62,211 bases of DNA from Welwitschia mirabilis (lineage: Eukaryota; Gnetophyta; Gnetopsida; Welwitschiales): positions 63,374,363 to 63,436,573 of the forward strand of contig JBOZIK010000001.1 of NCBI GenBank assembly GCA_051453625.1, read 5' to 3'. The position numbers were made by a program, and so were the translations under genes. Below are positions 12,236-23,960 of the stretch, one piece after another. Every line of letters starts with the position of its first letter. Within the stretch, counting starts at the first letter, position 1. The notes under the pieces were generated by a model. That model saw nothing but the letters and a program-made list of their open reading frames with translations, was not told the origin of the DNA and ran no database searches.

Positions 12236-13352
12236 TTTCGTATAATCAAAATATCACAAGATATTGTAAGAGGATGCAAGTTAAGGTACATAATGAAGAC
12301 AAGTTTTTAATAAGAATAAAATTTGGATTACAATCACACTAAAACTTCCAAAAGAATTATTAAGAAGATAATAGAAACCAATACTCATAGATAATGCATA
12401 CAATTCCACATTTATAAATTTATTAAAAAAGAAATATTTCATTAAGAAAGAAGCATCAAATTAAGCCTTAAAAAGGAAGCAAAAATAAAGAATGAAATAA
12501 AGATGTAAAAATAAAGGACCATATAAAGATGCATGAATTAATTGAGACCATAAAAAATGCAAATTTTATATAGGACCATACTAAAATTGGATGTAAACTT
12601 TACAATATTTTGAATACTTCAAGAATTTAAGAATTTAAAGAATCCAACACTTTCAAAACTCTAAGTTTTAAAGTTATCAAGATCTAATAATGATAAATTT
12701 CTAAAAATATACAAATAAAAGAAGAAAGAATTCCTATATATATAAAACCTAGATGTGGGGATATGAAGAGACATGAGGATCCTAAGAGATACTATCTTGA
12801 AAAAGAAGAGGATAAAAACTTTATAACTCCTAATAATTACCTTGCTTTCCATTGGGTGCATTTAATATTTCATCATAATAGTAATGAGTCATCATGCCAA
12901 ATATATGTTTTGCCAAATAATAATAATCATGAAAAAAATGTCTCCATGAGTTATAAGATTCAAGTTATTTGGCATTTTCAAAATAAGTTAAAAATAAGAA
13001 ATGTTAATCACATGGGAATATAATCTTTTCAAATTACAAAATAATCATTATTGCTAACTCAAAAAAGACATTAAGAAATACATGCTAGCATTTCAAGAGC
13101 ATGCCATTATTTTTCTATAATAAGAAAAAGAACTTTAATTGCAATTATTTATATGTAACTAATAAAGATGATATATTTAAAATACTCTGCAAGGAATAAT
13201 ATTAAGATAAAGTCTTTATCATCTTTAAATATTTTTCCATTTGTAATGAATCTTTAGTCTAGAAGGTACTAATTTAGACTATATTATTAATTTTAACTAA
13301 ATATTTAAATAATTCTTAGGCTAAGTTTTTTAACCTTGAAAAATTTGAGACA

Positions 13353-13735
13353 TGATAACAACTTAAAGACATCTACTAAGAAATTTTTCTAATGGTTTTC
13401 TAGTTTTGACAAAGATGTCTACCAAAGCAAAAGATGTCTGTGTTAAAAAATAAATAAATAAAAGTTTTATACTTGACCTCCAAAGGCATTTCCATAATCA
13501 AAATATGTCTATGAAATAAACATATGTAGATCAAAGACAACTTTATATCAGATGTCTATAGATTCAAGGATAATTTCTTTCAATATAAAAAAAATTCTAG
13601 ATGTTCTATAATTAACATTAACCTTAGATACTATAACTTCAAAAATGACATAATATACTATTTAAAATTTATATCTAATATCTTAACTCATAAGGTATCA
13701 TAATTGAGAGAGGTTACTTATACACTTACCTTCTT
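13353..13735 (-). promoter_or_regulatory. 3' non-coding region of element 1 with decayed GACGTC palindromes
   Basis: Repeated AGACATCT, AGATGTCT and ATATGTCT motifs occur about every 30-60 bp (for example near 13370, 13405, 13431, 13506 and 13551). All are one transition from the palindrome AGACGTCT. The same motif family fills the equivalent region of element 2 and the LTRs. Confidence 0.6.
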
Positions 13736-15130
13736 AGACAAGGCTCAATTCCTAAGTTTTCAAATAGTTTAATAAACTTATCTTAACTTAATTATGTGAT
13801 GAATACATCATTAAGTTGGTTATTTATTTTAACATAATTCAAGATGATATCTTTGTCTTATACATTCGCTTTAAGAAAGTGATATTTAATCTCAATATGC
13901 TAAGTCATAAAATAATAACTAGGATTCTTTAATATGTTAATGGCACTCTTATTATCACAATAAATGAGAATGTTCTTCATTATTATTTCGAAGTCCTTTA
14001 ATGTTTACTTCATCTAAAGCATTTGATCACAACAACTTTTAACAATAATGTACTTCACTTTGGCAATTGAGATAATGGTTAAATTTTGAATTTTACTACT
14101 CTATAATGTTAAGCATTGCCTTATCAAGAATAAATTTTCGCTAATAATTCGCTTTCATTCTTATAACTTTTAAAATCTACATCATAATACCTAACTAGAT
14201 CAATATAACAGCTCTTTTAATATTAAAGACTTACTTAGTAATACCTTTTAAATAATGAAATATTCTTTTAAAATCCATAAGATGTGATTCCATAAGATTA
14301 CTCTGATAGTAAGTACAAATTTATATACTTAATATAATATCAAGTTTAACTAGTTATAAGATCTAATACACTATCAATCATACATCTATACAACTTTTAC
14401 TCAACTTTATTACCATGTTCATCCTTATCTAATTATGTGCTTTAGTACATTAGAGTATTTTTTGCCTTGTAATCCTTTAAGTCCTACTTTGCTAATACAT
14501 TTTTAATGTATTTAAATTCTAAAATAAATGTACCTTATTTGTGTTACACAACTTGAAAGCCTAAAACATTACTCATTTCTCCCATGAGGCTTATCTAAAA
14601 TTTCTTTAAAAACTTCTTGCATAGTGATTTATTAGTAAAACCAAAGATGACATTATGTACATACATTTACATAATAGTAAAATTTTTACTAACTATTTTG
14701 ATAAATAAAGTAGCACCAAATGTACCTCTTTTAAATTCATTTTCCATTAAATGTCATGAGAATATCTCATATTAATTTCTAGGTACTTGTTTTAGACCAT
14801 AGAGATTCTTTTTCAATTTGTAACATAAACTAACTTATGAGGATTAGTAAAATCTTTAGGTTATTAATGTATATCTCCTCTTAAAAAAATTTGTTTAAAA
14901 AGGAACTCTTAACATTCATTTGATAAAGCATAAATCCTTTGACATATTCAAAGGCCAAAATCATCTTAATAGANNNNNNNNNNAGCCTTAGTTTGTTTTT
15001 ATTCACATTACTGTTTTTGTCTATTTTATTCCTAAATGACCATTTTATGAAAATTATTAATTTGTTAGATGGCCTTAAAGTGAGTAACCAAATTTAGATA
15101 TTTCAAACTATTTTAACTCTTCTTGTATGG
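13736..15130 (-). pseudogene. RT and RNase H of Sirevirus-like element 1
   Basis: RNase H is seen as HIEIKYHFLKANV near 13860-13900, the copia motif HIEIRYHFLRDHV. RT is seen near 14640-14710 as TLFIKIVSKNFTIM then MYVHNVIFGFTNKS, where copia RT has the YVDDIIFG box (catalytic DD lost), followed by SLMGEMSNVLGFQ. Near 14780-14830 it reads KLKKNLYGLKQV. These strings are closest to the Sirevirus branch by recall. A 10-N gap interrupts the domain at 14974-14983. The enzyme is dead. Confidence 0.85.
14974..14983. other. 10-N gap inside RT
   Basis: At the matching place element 2 has roughly 80-100 bp (about 23760-23850) between the flanking blocks, so either this gap hides more than ten bases or element 1 carries a deletion. 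Confidence 0.7.
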
Positions 15131-15399
15131 CTAGAATCCAATATTCATCACTTTTTACTTCATTGACATTCTTGTGTTTTACTTATAAAATGTAGAATAC
15201 AAATGCACAAATATTCTTATCATGACTTTAAGTTTAAATACCAACATAAGAACTACTAATGATGTTCCTAGTAGAGTGTCTCTTTTTTAGTCTAATCATA
15301 TTTGATGATGTTTTCCTTTTAAATTCTTCATCCTTATTCCCATTACTATCTAATTGTGCTAGAGTGTTACTAGAAGGTTTATCAAGTTATATTGGTTTA

Positions 15400-16077
15400 T
15401 AATCATCCTACATATGAATAGAAGTTAAGTCAGTATCATCTATTTTGACATTAATGGTTTGCTTTACTACACAAGTTCTATTATTAAACACTTGGTAGAA
15501 TTTCTTAGTCATAAAATAATCCAAAAAGAAACCATTATCAACTTTCAAATTAAATTTGATAAGCTTTTATTTTTATTTAGGATGAAACATTTGGAACCAA
15601 ATACATGAAAATAATTTACTAAGGATTTCTTATGAGACCATAGTTTGTATGAATTTTTTAAAGAAAAGCATCTTACTAGAACTCAGTTGAAAACATGTGT
15701 AATGGATTTTGTACAAAAATGATAAGGAACCTGTTAATTGTGTATTATTATTTTTATTATTTTATTTAGAACCTAATTATTTCTTTCATCTACTCCATTT
15801 TATCATCATGTTCTTGGATCATAGAATTAATGAGAAATTCCAAACTATTCATAGACATCTTAGAACCTTGCATTCTTGAATTCAGTGCTAGTATTACTTC
15901 TTATTATCTTGGTCTTGTGTGTGTGTGTGTGTGCGTGTGCGTGTGTGTGTGTGTGTGTGGGTGTGTGTGTGTGTGTGNNNNNNNNNNNNNNNNNNNNNNN
16001 NNNNNNNNNNNNNNNNNNNNNNNNNNNNNNNNNNNNNNNNNNNNNNNNNNNNNNNNNNNNNNNNNNNNNNNNNNNNN

Positions 16078-16149
<72 letters not shown>

Positions 16150-16700
16150 TAATTCTATAACTAGATACACAACTTAGAAAGTACATCAAAAGCTTCAACC
16201 TTATGTGTAATGAAGGCCACCCATGTGAAATAAGAATAATCATCAACAATAGTTAAGTAATATCATTTATTACTAGGAGTTCTAGTGGGAGATGAACTAA
16301 TAATATCAAGGGGTACAAGATATAATAGGAATTTAGTAATAATAGAATTTTTCTTATCAAACCTTACTCTTGTTTTCTTTTATTTTTAAGAAGCTTCAAA
16401 TGCCTAATCATCAAAATTTTACAACTTGAAAAGTTCTCTTATCATATATTTTGAAGATAACGTCTTCAATAAGTCTTTGTTCATGTGATCAAGATTTCTA
16501 TTTTAGAACATTTCTTCACTTGTAGTGCATAAAAACACTTGGTCCAAATAAGACCTTATCTAAATTATACTCTTTTATGATACATTCATATTTGGTAAAA
16601 GTTATAGAGAAATTTGTAACACATAATTAACTAATACTAAGTAGATTATGTTGTAAAAGTTACACATAAAATATACCTTTTACCTTAGGTAGATTACCTT
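15400..16700 (-). pseudogene. Integrase of Sirevirus-like element 1, split by a (GT)n tract
   Basis: The catalytic core reads DYSYFTWVAFITHKVEAFDV on the minus strand (about 16180-16240). After the microsatellite and its gap it continues KIIRSNTSTEFKNARF (about 15858-15905), the motif carrying the second catalytic Asp (Asn here). So the dinucleotide tract expanded inside the integrase core in place of roughly 15-20 bp present in element 2 (about 24505-24530). The integrase is inactive. Confidence 0.8.
15916..16147. repeat. (GT)n microsatellite with 100-N gap
   Basis: About 60 bp of nearly pure GT (with GC and GG interruptions) on the left, 100 N (15978-16077), then 70 bp of pure GT. The N run marks unresolved length. 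In some frames it gives Cys-Val or Thr-His repeats; these are not genes. Confidence 0.95.
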
Positions 16701-17297
16701 CTCTTATAGTTTCAATAGCTTTAATAAGATCTTTTGTGTTGTTATCAAATGTGACCACTCCTTTGTCTTGCTCAATGAAGAAATAAAACTAGATTTATCA
16801 TAAGTCACATATCTTGATCATCCACTGTTAATCTACTAGGCATGTCTTTTAATATCATGTAACGCAATCTAAGCTAAGAGAGATAACTTTGATTTTGTAA
16901 TATATACCTTTTTGATTTAGCTCATACAATATTGTACCATACCTATTAGTCTTTTAGCACTATTAGCATAGTATCAACTATTAAGTGTAAATCGACATAT
17001 GAATTGATAATAATCAAGTTTGTAATAGTAGTAACATGTCATGTTGTTAATGTAATCTATATGTTCATACCTTGGCTTGTAGTTCCATTTATTGAATAAT
17101 GACATTAAACTACCAATGGAGGATTCATTATTTCCTGAGCCACTTTTATCATTTAGACTTATGCATTGTCTAAGCATGATATTTAAGGTTTTATTTTCTT
17201 CAGTAAACTTTTTATTAATTCTCTTACTATTAGCAAGTTCCTATTTGACATTCTTTAATTTACATATTGTCTTATAAATCTCAAATTTAATAGCCAA
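16701..17297 (-). pseudogene. Protease and gag 3' end of Sirevirus-like element 1
   Basis: A segment near 16770-16830 reads SRYVTYDKSSFISSLSK, matching the copia region after the protease D-S-G site. Further up, LRQCISLNDKSGSGNNESSI (about 17108-17167) is the gag-end linker seen again in element 2 at about 25560-25600. The frame runs to 17297, where LTR sequence of element 2 starts. Confidence 0.65.
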
Positions 17298-17921
17298 TGA
17301 ATATTATTAAACAAAAAGGAAAGGGGTAAATTAATTTTACAAAAACTAAATTCTAATTAAAAATAAATAAAAATGTATAATAGAGATCTTATCAAATTAA
17401 CATAGTTCTCCAACCTAAGTACATCCACACATAAAGGGTAGCTTCCATTTACAACTTTGGATATTATTATCCTATAAAATATTGGTTTTTTAGTAGCAAT
17501 AACCTTACATACAAATGAAATACTCCTTACAAAATATCATTCTATTCTCCTTAGGGGTTACAGTGGACTAAAATCAAGTTATTCTCTCAAGCACTCAAGA
17601 AAGAACACCTCTAAAAGTGTTGCATTACACTTTGAAATCCTTAAGCAAGGGACTCTATAGATTATTTTATTTATGAACTAGAAATAATTAATTACATAAT
17701 TTAATAGTCCTACAATGAATTTCCAATAAACAATGCTAAGGAAAAAATAATAAGCATGAAATATGTTACTTTGACAGAATGCTTGATTTCTTCTTATTGT
17801 AGTTACCTATGAATATCCAAGATTAGAGTTATGTAGCTATGGAAGAGTTAATGATTAAGAAATTTCTTTTGTTAATGCTATTTTCATCAAGGACACAAAA
17901 ATATTCATGTGTAGTACCAAT

Positions 17922-18715
17922 NNNNNNNNNNNNNNNNNNNNNNNNNNNNNNNNNNNNNNNNNNNNNNNNNNNNNNNNNNNNNNNNNNNNNNNNNNNNNNN
18001 NNNNNNNNNNNNNNNNNNNNNNNNNNNNNNNNNNNNNNNNNNNNNNNNNNNNNNNNNNNNNNNNNNNNNNNNNNNNNNNNNNNNNNNNNNNNNNNNNNNN
18101 NNNNNNNNNNNNNNNNNNNNNNNNNNNNNNNNNNNNNNNNNNNNNNNNNNNNNNNNNNNNNNNNNNNNNNNNNNNNNNNNNNNNNNNNNNNNNNNNNNNN
18201 NNNNNNNNNNNNNNNNNNNNNNNNNNNNNNNNNNNNNNNNNNNNNNNNNNNNNNNNNNNNNNNNNNNNNNNNNNNNNNNNNNNNNNNNNNNNNNNNNNNN
18301 NNNNNNNNNNNNNNNNNNNNNNNNNNNNNNNNNNNNNNNNNNNNNNNNNNNNNNNNNNNNNNNNNNNNNNNNNNNNNNNNNNNNNNNNNNNNNNNNNNNN
18401 NNNNNNNNNNNNNNNNNNNNNNNNNNNNNNNNNNNNNNNNNNNNNNNNNNNNNNNNNNNNNNNNNNNNNNNNNNNNNNNNNNNNNNNNNNNNNNNNNNNN
18501 NNNNNNNNNNNNNNNNNNNNNNNNNNNNNNNNNNNNNNNNNNNNNNNNNNNNNNNNNNNNNNNNNNNNNNNNNNNNNNNNNNNNNNNNNNNNNNNNNNNN
18601 NNNNNNNNNNNNNNNNNNNNNNNNNNNNNNNNNNNNNNNNNNNNNNNNNNNNNNNNNNNNNNNNNNNNNNNNNNNNNNNNNNNNNNNNNNNNNNNNNNNN
18701 NNNNNNNNNNNNNNN
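17922..18715. other. 794-N gap that probably replaces no sequence
   Basis: The 14 bases TGTGTAGTACCAAT occur on both sides. The partner LTR is continuous here (about 27725-27755, CTTCATGTTTAATATCAATC then ACCTAAAATG), with no room for an insert. Long open frames across the N are artefacts. Confidence 0.85.
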
Positions 18716-18879
18716 TGTGTAGTACCAATCATCTAAAATGAAGAGGTTTTCTTTTCATACTTCTTCCATTTTATGCTTGAGATATATTATTAGCTTTCAC
18801 CCTAGTGAGAGAGTCAATGACTATATATGGATAAGATTTGGTTATTTAATTGATATTTTATTTTTTAATTAATTTTTTA

Positions 18880-19280
18880 ATATACATGTCTTTAATGTAG
18901 TAGACCACTCTGTCAGATGAATATCTTTATTATGAAAGACATCTTGGGTCAAACTATCTGAATTTCAATAATCCTAGAGTGTAGAACTTGCTTGATTTTC
19001 TAGAATGTAGATAATTCATTATGGTATAATTTACCTCTATTACCTATTTTTATCTTTGACTTAGTAGACATATCCAAACATTTGAAGTAGTATAGACATA
19101 TTTAATTTACTAGAGGTCTTTCACCTACTTTAGATTCTTGGTTTAGTAAGATGTCTTTATCAAAATAGATATCTTTCACCTATGATGATTTTAGATTCAT
19201 CCTAGACATTTTTAAGATAGTAGACACATTGATCATATATGTATTTAGATATGTAGACATCTTTAATCAATTTTGTCTAT
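18880..19280 (-). promoter_or_regulatory. Cluster of decayed GACGTC palindromes in LTR
   Basis: Repeats of AGATGTCTTT, AGACATCTT and AGATATCTTTCACCTAT occur every 25-50 bp. The partner LTR keeps two intact GACGTC copies. This looks like an upstream promoter array of bZIP-type sites; that function is inferred. Confidence 0.55.
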
Positions 19281-19849
19281 CCTTTAAAAACTTTGAGATA
19301 GATCTTTTATGTACTTTGAGATTTAAGATTTGACTGGTTTGTTTTCTATTTGCCACTTGGATGTCCTCTAATGATCTTCTTTTAACATTAGACACATCAC
19401 ATTTGATAAATAAAAGATACTATAATTAGGATTTTACTAGATGTTTAAAACTTGAAAAACCTCATTAGTGTAATCATGTTTAAATTTTACTTGAGATAGC
19501 TTAATCTAATATGAGATACACTATATTACATGAGGCATATTAAAGATTTTAAAAAGTAAAATATTTTGAAATACACAATGGTAATAATTTTAAAAACAAG
19601 AAATAGTTATAATATATTGAGTTTCTAGATACTTGTTAAAGTATAAGTTATATAGCATACAAAAGAAATATAATAACTAATAGATAATAATAAAAGATCA
19701 TAAAAACATCATGAAATATACGTTAATACATGAAAGTAAGCATAAAAATAATGGCACTTATAAGAAGTATAACATATAAAGTTTATGTCCTTTAAACTCT
19801 TTCAAGATATGAAATATAATTAAATCTAACTTATCCAACTTTTTCCCAT

Positions 19850-20640
19850 TTTTGGATAGCACAAAAAAATTAGTTACTAAGGGCCAAATCACTAGTATAC
19901 TGAGTGTCATATCCCATGTTATCACTATCATCATTGTTATCTCTAGAGGAAGAGGTTTGAATGGTGTACAAGGAAGATGATCTAGGTGGAGGTTTATATC
20001 ATTTCAATGATGGTAGCTATAATGCCTTACCATGATTTTTAGAGGCCTATATGGAGTGATGTATGTGATAAAGAGACTAGCAATGGTAGTCTCAAAGAAA
20101 GTAGATACTCATAATGGAGTAGTGATAAGAGGTGGTGTATAAATGGAAAATGTAAAATGTGGTGATGATAATAGAAGATGAGATGGTAAAGGTACATGAG
20201 GTGGTAAAGATGGCTATGCAAAATAGAAAATAGTTATCTTGTGTTGATGACTATAAAAGAGAAGGGGCTTATTATTGAAGCTCTATGATCTACATGCTAC
20301 ATCCCTGGAGCCTATATTAAAGCTTGTGATGGAGCCTGATGCTTCTTTTGAAAGCATAGTTCCCCTTTTATACACTCTAAACTATCTAAATCCTCTACTC
20401 TACCTGAGTCTTAACCTATAGTAGGAAGTGTGGATGGTGCTTTTACATTATATTTCTCCTCCAAATCATATCAAGTGGGATTATCCATGGATTCCCAACT
20501 AATTATGAATGTCTCTTCCTTAGTGGTTACATATCTATGCTTTTTTGATCTCAAATGGTTTTTGCCAATCTTGCCCATAATTTTTGTCATCAGCTTGAAA
20601 CCCTTCTCCTAGTGAGAAATTATAAACAAACATGACATGA
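19850..20640 (-). pseudogene. Unidentified coding relic downstream of pol (possible envelope-like or accessory ORF)
   Basis: The minus strand holds patches with protein-like composition and moderate GC. From about 20630 downwards it reads GFKLMTKIMGKIGKN, then HRYVTTKEETFIISWESMDN, a TGA, and YDLEEKYNVKAPSTLPTIG. After another stop come DSGRVEDLDSLECIKGELC and, in another frame near 20100-20200, a Pro/His-rich stretch (PPHVPLPSHLLLSSP). The opening Gly-Phe-Lys-Leu stretch faintly resembles a G-patch; I do not trust that. It sits on the element's coding strand where an envelope-like ORF would be, but no signal peptide or membrane segment is clear. Confidence 0.4.
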
Positions 20641-21359
20641 GATCTCTAAAATTATGCTTTGAAAGGCCTCTACTTATTCATATTCTATATGAAAACTTAC
20701 CTCTTTTTATTAAACTCTGAAATTGGATTTTTCGATTAAATAAGATTAACTTGTGGGACTAGTATACAGCATTGCTTCTTTTTAGGCTTATCAAATAGGG
20801 ATAACCTAAAGTTTGACCCTTCTGAAAGAGAGTAATAATGTCTATGTATAACACAAAACTAAGATTAATTTTAATTTTTATAAGATGGCAATATATTATG
20901 AATGTCTACATTAGATTACGATAACTGTAGCTACCTTAATGGACGAGAATATTATAGAATGTAATTAAAATTAAATTTAATGCATTATATATCATGCCCT
21001 TTGCTTTTAAAATATTATTAAAATTCATCTTTTAGTGTACAAAAATAATACTTAATTAACACCATGAAATCTTAATAAAAAGACATGTGAAGATGTCCTT
21101 AAAGAAATGCATATACAACTAAGAAAGCTTTAAATCATCTATGAAATGTAGGAAATTAACAAATCTAAACATGAGAAAAAATGGAATATCTCTTAGTTAT
21201 ATCTAAAATATGCTAATGGTATCTATATTTAATGAATTTTAACATAGAACTCATAAACAAGTAGGTCTACAATGCTCTATTTTAGTTAAACTATTGTATC
21301 CTAACTAAGAAGAGAGAAGCAAAAAAGCAGTTGATCTTTCTTATTCTTTTGAAAACTAA

Positions 21360-21900
21360 NNNNNNNNNNNNNNNNNNNNNNNNNNNNNNNNNNNNNNNNN
21401 NNNNNNNNNNNNNNNNNNNNNNNNNNNNNNNNNNNNNNNNNNNNNNNNNNNNNNNNNNNNNNNNNNNNNNNNNNNNNNNNNNNNNNNNNNNNNNNNNNNN
21501 NNNNNNNNNNNNNNNNNNNNNNNNNNNNNNNNNNNNNNNNNNNNNNNNNNNNNNNNNNNNNNNNNNNNNNNNNNNNNNNNNNNNNNNNNNNNNNNNNNNN
21601 NNNNNNNNNNNNNNNNNNNNNNNNNNNNNNNNNNNNNNNNNNNNNNNNNNNNNNNNNNNNNNNNNNNNNNNNNNNNNNNNNNNNNNNNNNNNNNNNNNNN
21701 NNNNNNNNNNNNNNNNNNNNNNNNNNNNNNNNNNNNNNNNNNNNNNNNNNNNNNNNNNNNNNNNNNNNNNNNNNNNNNNNNNNNNNNNNNNNNNNNNNNN
21801 NNNNNNNNNNNNNNNNNNNNNNNNNNNNNNNNNNNNNNNNNNNNNNNNNNNNNNNNNNNNNNNNNNNNNNNNNNNNNNNNNNNNNNNNNNNNNNNNNNNN
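21360..21900. other. 541-N gap
   Basis: Unresolved sequence in the 3' internal region of element 2. I see no duplicated bases at its borders. Long frames running through it are artefacts. Confidence 0.9.
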
Positions 21901-22375
21901 TTTGTAATAATAGAGTTTCCAACCCACATTTTAAACCATTTTTCTACTGATTCATGGTAAACTTATGATGCATACTAAAGTTTCTATGTTTTAATAATAG
22001 GTTATTTTCCTTTTAAAGCACTAGAGGGCTTTTTCCTCATCATGTTAAAAGGGGAAAAAATAATTAAACTATAATACAATATGTAAAAGAACTAATGAAA
22101 AATACCACTTGTTAAGGAAAATAACACTTGATTTGTTGGCTATGTAAACATCTTTTAATTCAAGTATGTCTATACTAAGAGATCTAAGAAACATCAACTT
22201 ACAAAGTACTATGATGGGAATACCTATTGAATGAAGTACTAAAAATTAGGAATGATGGCTTATTTCCTATTTAAAAATAGTTGAAAATTTGAATTTTTAA
22301 CATGAATTTTAATTTTAGATTCACTATGTAAAAGATTTCTACTAGTTGAAAGACATATAAAAAGACAAAAGTAAA

Positions 22376-22760
22376 CATCTATTAAAAATGAATATGTCTT
22401 CTAATACAAAATTTCAACAATTACCTATGCATGAGAAAGATGTCTAAAAAAATAAAGATGTCTATGCTAAAAAATAAATAGAATTAATAAAATCATATTT
22501 ACATACCAAAAGACATCTAGCCATTAGACATTTGTAAACTTAAATATGTCTCCAACTTAGATTTTTGTGAATTCAACGACATCTTTTTTGTAAGTTATAA
22601 ACTTTGAAATCCTCTACAACTAATGTTAAGATTAGACTACATAGCTTTAATAAATAATAAAATAATATACACATGATATACTTGTCTATGTTTTAGCTAA
22701 TATATCACCTCACAAAGTATCAATAATTAAAATGCTAAGTTAAGATTTAAAAACAATTAC
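22376..22760 (-). promoter_or_regulatory. 3' non-coding region of element 2 with decayed GACGTC palindromes
   Basis: Motifs such as AAAGATGTCTATG, AAAAGACATCTAG, AATATGTCTTC and CGACATCTTTT recur, matching the equivalent part of element 1 (13353-13735) in order and spacing. Confidence 0.55.
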
Positions 22761-23960
22761 CTATTGGATTACCTGATTAAAAAAGACATAATCCCTAAGT
22801 TCGTACATAGATTGATAAACATATCTTTACTTAGTGATTTGATGAAAATATCAGTAAGTTTCTTATCAATATTAACATATTTTCACATGTTGAGGAAATA
22901 ATGTCTAATATCAATATGTTTATTCTTGAATGTTGAATTGGATTCTTCAAGATATTAATGGCACTTTTGTTATTACATTAAATAGGAACATCCTTCATGG
23001 TTAGTTTGAAGTCCTTTAAGACTTGTGTCATCAAAAGTAACTATAGAAACTTCTAGAAGTGATGTACTCTACTTTAAGAGTTAAAAGAATGATTAAACTT
23101 TGCTTTTCCTATTCTAAGATATCAAGCATTACCTAAGCAAGAAGTAATTTCCACTAGTACTTCCTTTGTCATCCTTGTAACTTATCTAGTCATGTTTATG
23201 CTTTTCTAGTTTTGTGCTTTGGCATATTAAAATATCTTTTTCCTTATAATTCTATAAGCCATACTTGACCAATAAATTTTTAAAATATTTAGATTAATAA
23301 ATAAATTACCTTATTTGTATTTCATAAATTGAATCCTAAACAGATTGCTCATTTCTATGATGAGGCTAATATCAAATTCACCCTACATAATCTTAGTAAA
23401 CTTCTTAAGTAATTATTTTTTAATAGCATCAAAAATAATATCGATCACATAGATTTGTATAATAGTGAAATCTTTATTGTCTATTTTAATAAATAACATG
23501 CCATTAGATGTACCTTTTTTAAATTCATTTTTTATTAGATGTCCTAAAAGCCTCTCATACTAAGCTCTGAGTTCTTTCTTAAGATCATAGAGATCTATTT
23601 TTAGCCTATAAACATAATCAAATTTATAGAACTTAGTAAAACCTTTAGGTTTCTTAATGTATATCTTCTATTAAAGTACTCCATTCAAAAAGGCACCTTT
23701 GACATCTATCTAATAGAGTCTAAATCCTTTAACTTATGCAAAGACTAAAAGCATTCTTATAGAATCTATATGTGGCATTAATGCAAAGGTTTCTTTAAAT
23801 TCTATACCTTGTTACTAGTTGTAATGTTTAGCTACTTGTCTTGCTTTATTTCTGCTCTAATTATTGTTTTCATTTATTCTATTTTCAAAGATCTATTTTA
23901 TGCTAATGACACATCTATTGAATGGCCTTGGAGTTAGTTTATAGACATCACATCTTTCAA
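22761..23960 (-). pseudogene. RT and RNase H of Sirevirus-like element 2
   Basis: Aligns to 13740-15130 of element 1. The RNase H end and the HIE-type block lie near 22800-22920, and the region of the YVDD box is near 23420-23500, with the DD lost. The stretch equivalent to the 10-N gap in element 1 is present here. Not functional. Confidence 0.8.

Larger units (their letters stand above)
4767..13352 (-). mobile_element. Ty3/gypsy chromovirus-type retrotransposon, dead
   Basis: On the minus strand the order is 5' LTR (10443-13352), tRNA primer site, gag, protease, RT/RNase H, integrase, partial 3' LTR (4767-5908). This is canonical gypsy order. The two LTR segments align over about 1.15 kb (4767-5908 against about 12180-13352) with many substitutions. 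The outer 1.7 kb of the 3' LTR is missing because the Athila/Tat-type element interrupts it at 4766. The right end abuts Sirevirus 3' sequence at 13353. Long LTRs and a plain gag-pol order suggest the Tekay/Del group. I did not identify a chromodomain. Confidence 0.85.
10443..13352 (-). repeat. 5' LTR of the chromovirus-type element
   Basis: About 2.9 kb (including 100 N). The inner end is TGTAACATCC on the plus strand beside the primer site. The outer end at 13352 (TGAGACA) aligns to the start of the 3' LTR at 5908 (TGTAACA), after which the two flanks diverge. It contains two sets of internal tandem repeats, listed separately. Confidence 0.75.
13353..17297 (-). mobile_element. Sirevirus-like Ty1/copia element 1, pol part (outer host element)
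   Basis: Minus-strand copia pol and the 3' part of gag. It aligns throughout to 22376-25740 of element 2. Its homology stops at 17297 in gag, and the equivalent gag sequence resumes at 28565, so element 2 (17298-28564) is inserted here. On the other side a chromovirus-type element begins at 13352, so the 3' UTR end and 3' LTR must lie left of the window. All frames are broken. Confidence 0.8.
17298..19442 (-). repeat. 3' LTR of Sirevirus-like element 2
   Basis: About 1.35 kb without the 794 N. Aligns to 27116-28564. The distal half (about 18880-19280) is packed with AGATGTCTTT-like motifs, several followed by CACCTAT. Confidence 0.8.
19443..22375 (-). other. Region between RNase H and 3' LTR of element 2
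   Basis: About 2.9 kb including a 541-N gap. Sirevirus-like elements often carry an envelope-like or other extra ORF here. One coding-like relic is seen (19850-20640); the rest is AT-rich with no frame. Confidence 0.55.

Noticed and set aside
15830-16249. Cys-Val and Thr-His repeat proteins on both strands
   Set aside because: Translations of the (GT)n microsatellite plus N.
17829-18741. Long open frames on both strands across 17829-18741
   Set aside because: They consist almost entirely of N; the flanks are LTR sequence and the gap likely replaces nothing.
20039-20221. His/Leu-rich 60-codon frame as a small protein
   Set aside because: Low-complexity and part of a larger broken relic; another frame of the same stretch is Pro-rich, so no single frame is supported.
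21291-21960. Frames of about 200 codons across the 541-N gap
   Set aside because: Open only because N has no stops; the real flanking codons are a few residues of AT-rich sequence.
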